8,089 nt of DNA, from NCBI GenBank assembly GCA_913050545.1, contig CAJWZY010000087.1, positions 1 through 8,089 of the forward strand, given 5' to 3'. Below, in pieces: positions 7,155 to 8,089 of this stretch. Within the stretch, counting starts at the first letter, position 1, and each line of letters begins with the position of its first letter. This DNA comes from an uncultured bacterium (GTDB lineage: Bacteria; Planctomycetota; UBA8108). Under the pieces are notes generated by a model. The model was not told the origin of the DNA. It saw nothing but the letters and a program-made list of their open reading frames with translations, and did no database searches. Position numbers and translations under genes: made by a program.

Positions 7155-8089
7155 GTGAGCATTTTCGGTACTGATGGTATCCGTGCCAGGGCAGGTGAGG
7201 GATTGCTGTCAACAGATTCGGTTGAAGCAATCGGCCGGTCCCTGGCCTCGGTGCTGCATGACCGTGGGGATTTCCCTCTCGATATCGGTACGGAGAGAGG
7301 GACTGCCGTATATATCGGGCGTGATACGAGAGAGTCCGGGCCTCAATTGCTCGGGCAATTGTCCGAGGGCTTTCTTTCAGCAGGCCTGGATGTTTGTGAT
7401 CTCGGAGTCCTGCCAACTCCCGGGATTGCGGAGCTTGCGCGTTCTTCGGCGGAATGCTGCCTGGCAATAGTCCTGTCCGCTTCCCACAACCCTGCCCAGG
7501 ACAACGGGATCAAGCTCATCTCTGCGGCTGGGTCCAAGGTTTCTGATCAGCTTGAAGAGGAAGTCTCCAGGAGATTTCATTCCGGTGTGTCAGCCAAAGC
7601 TCCTCAACGCGGAGCCTTGAGGGATGTTTCAGAAGGGGCGTTTGAACAGTATATCAATTTCCTTGTCTCCACGGCGGGCGGGGGTCTTGAAGGCCGGAAG
7701 GTATTTATAGATGCAGCCAATGGGGCTGCCAGCGCAGTAGCTCCCGAGGTGTTCCGCCGTCTCGGTATGGAGGTCAGGTCGATCGGGGACCAGCCGAATG
7801 GGAGAAATATCAATGATGGCTGCGGCTCTCTTTACCCCGAGAAACTTTCGCAGGCAGTTCGGGAGTCGGGATTTGATATCGGCTTCTGCTTCGATGGAGA
7901 TGCGGACAGGCTGATCCCGCTCAGCGCCGGCGGGGCGATCTTTGACGGGGACCTTGTTCTTGCCCTCGGTGGCCGTCAGTACCAGGCTGCCGGGAAGCTC
8001 CCGGGCAATGCAGTTGTTGCTACAGTGATGTCCAATATTGGCCTGGAGCGTTCCCTGGGAGAATGTGGCATCCAGCTGATAAGAACCTC
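7155..8089 (+). CDS. glmM: phosphoglucosamine mutase GlmM, 5' part
   Basis: GlmM converts glucosamine-6-phosphate to glucosamine-1-phosphate, the step before UDP-GlcNAc, which feeds peptidoglycan and lipid A. The frame is open to the window end, giving 311 residues of an expected 445-470. It begins with SIFGTDGIRARAGEG, the family N terminus. The phosphoserine loop SASHNP is at 108-113 (catalytic Ser110), followed by DNGIK. NINDGCGS (about residue 218) and the metal-binding DGDADR at 247-252 are intact. About eight extra residues lie before the catalytic loop compared with E. coli GlmM, near the HDRGDFPLD stretch. The sugar-binding loop and C-terminal phosphate-binding domain fall outside the window. 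The SASHNP loop and the cdaA-cdaR context favour GlmM over phosphomannomutase or phosphoglucomutase. It starts 20 bases after cdaR, so it is most likely in the same operon. In Firmicutes, GlmM binds and inhibits CdaA. Confidence 0.94.
   Translation, partial: MSIFGTDGIRARAGEGLLSTDSVEAIGRSLASVLHDRGDFPLDIGTERGTAVYIGRDTRESGPQLLGQLSEGFLSAGLDVCDLGVLPTPGIAELARSSAECCLAIVLSASHNPAQDNGIKLISAAGSKVSDQLEEEVSRRFHSGVSAKAPQRGALRDVSEGAFEQYINFLVSTAGGGLEGRKVFIDAANGAASAVAPEVFRRLGMEVRSIGDQPNGRNINDGCGSLYPEKLSQAVRESGFDIGFCFDGDADRLIPLSAGGAIFDGDLVLALGGRQYQAAGKLPGNAVVATVMSNIGLERSLGECGIQLIRT

Noticed and set aside
6025..7467. A 480-codon open frame on the - strand, antisense to cdaR and the start of glmM.
   Set aside because: The + strand carries recognisable YbbR and GlmM proteins with ribosome binding sites. 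The antisense translation shows no known motif and is rich in Leu, Arg, His and Pro, as expected of the reverse complement of GC-biased codons.

Overview
The window is a compact stretch of bacterial chromosome with every recognisable gene on the + strand. It holds eight complete or nearly complete coding regions and one 3' fragment, separated by gaps of at most about 65 bases, several of them overlapping or abutting. The DNA is moderately GC-rich, and most starts are GTG or TTG. Two lipoprotein signal peptides on outer-membrane assembly factors (a BamD-like TPR protein and LptE) show a Gram-negative, diderm cell. The presence of cdaA and cdaR argues against the well-studied gamma-proteobacteria. 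A glutamine-rich helical protein next to a divergent CBS-domain membrane protein looks to me like a planctomycete or another less-cultured diderm phylum, but that is an impression from memory and the phylum cannot be fixed from the window.

Layout: (1) positions 2-379 are the 3' end of a gene whose visible part opens with 18 consecutive Gln codons, followed by a helical segment and an acidic tail; (2) 446-1759 encodes a membrane protein with paired CBS domains and a CorC/HlyC C-terminal domain; (3) 1823-2593 is recO, a recombination-repair gene, followed by a small hairpin; (4) 2643-3656 is a TPR lipoprotein resembling BamD; (5) 3653-4150 is lptE, overlapping it by four bases; (6) 4178-5146 is folP; (7) 5147-6001 is cdaA, directly abutting folP; (8) 6004-7134 is a cdaR/ybbR-like gene; (9) 7155 to the window end is the 5' part of glmM.

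The second half is the best-understood block. cdaA (c-di-AMP synthesis), cdaR (its membrane-anchored modulator) and glmM (GlcN-6-P to GlcN-1-P, towards UDP-GlcNAc) form a module well known from Firmicutes, here joined to folP and to two outer-membrane assembly lipoproteins. UDP-GlcNAc feeds both peptidoglycan and lipid A, so the order lptE - folP - cdaA - cdaR - glmM suggests coordinated envelope growth under a c-di-AMP signal. That link is inference from gene order.

I see no tRNA, rRNA, CRISPR array, insertion sequence, integrase or phage gene, and no convincing promoter. There is no gene-free stretch longer than about 66 bases. Nothing here looks like an undescribed defence or mobile system. 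The points most worth a second look are the poly-Gln tract, the loss of expected transport motifs in the CBS protein, and the c-di-AMP module sitting in a Gram-negative outer-membrane context.
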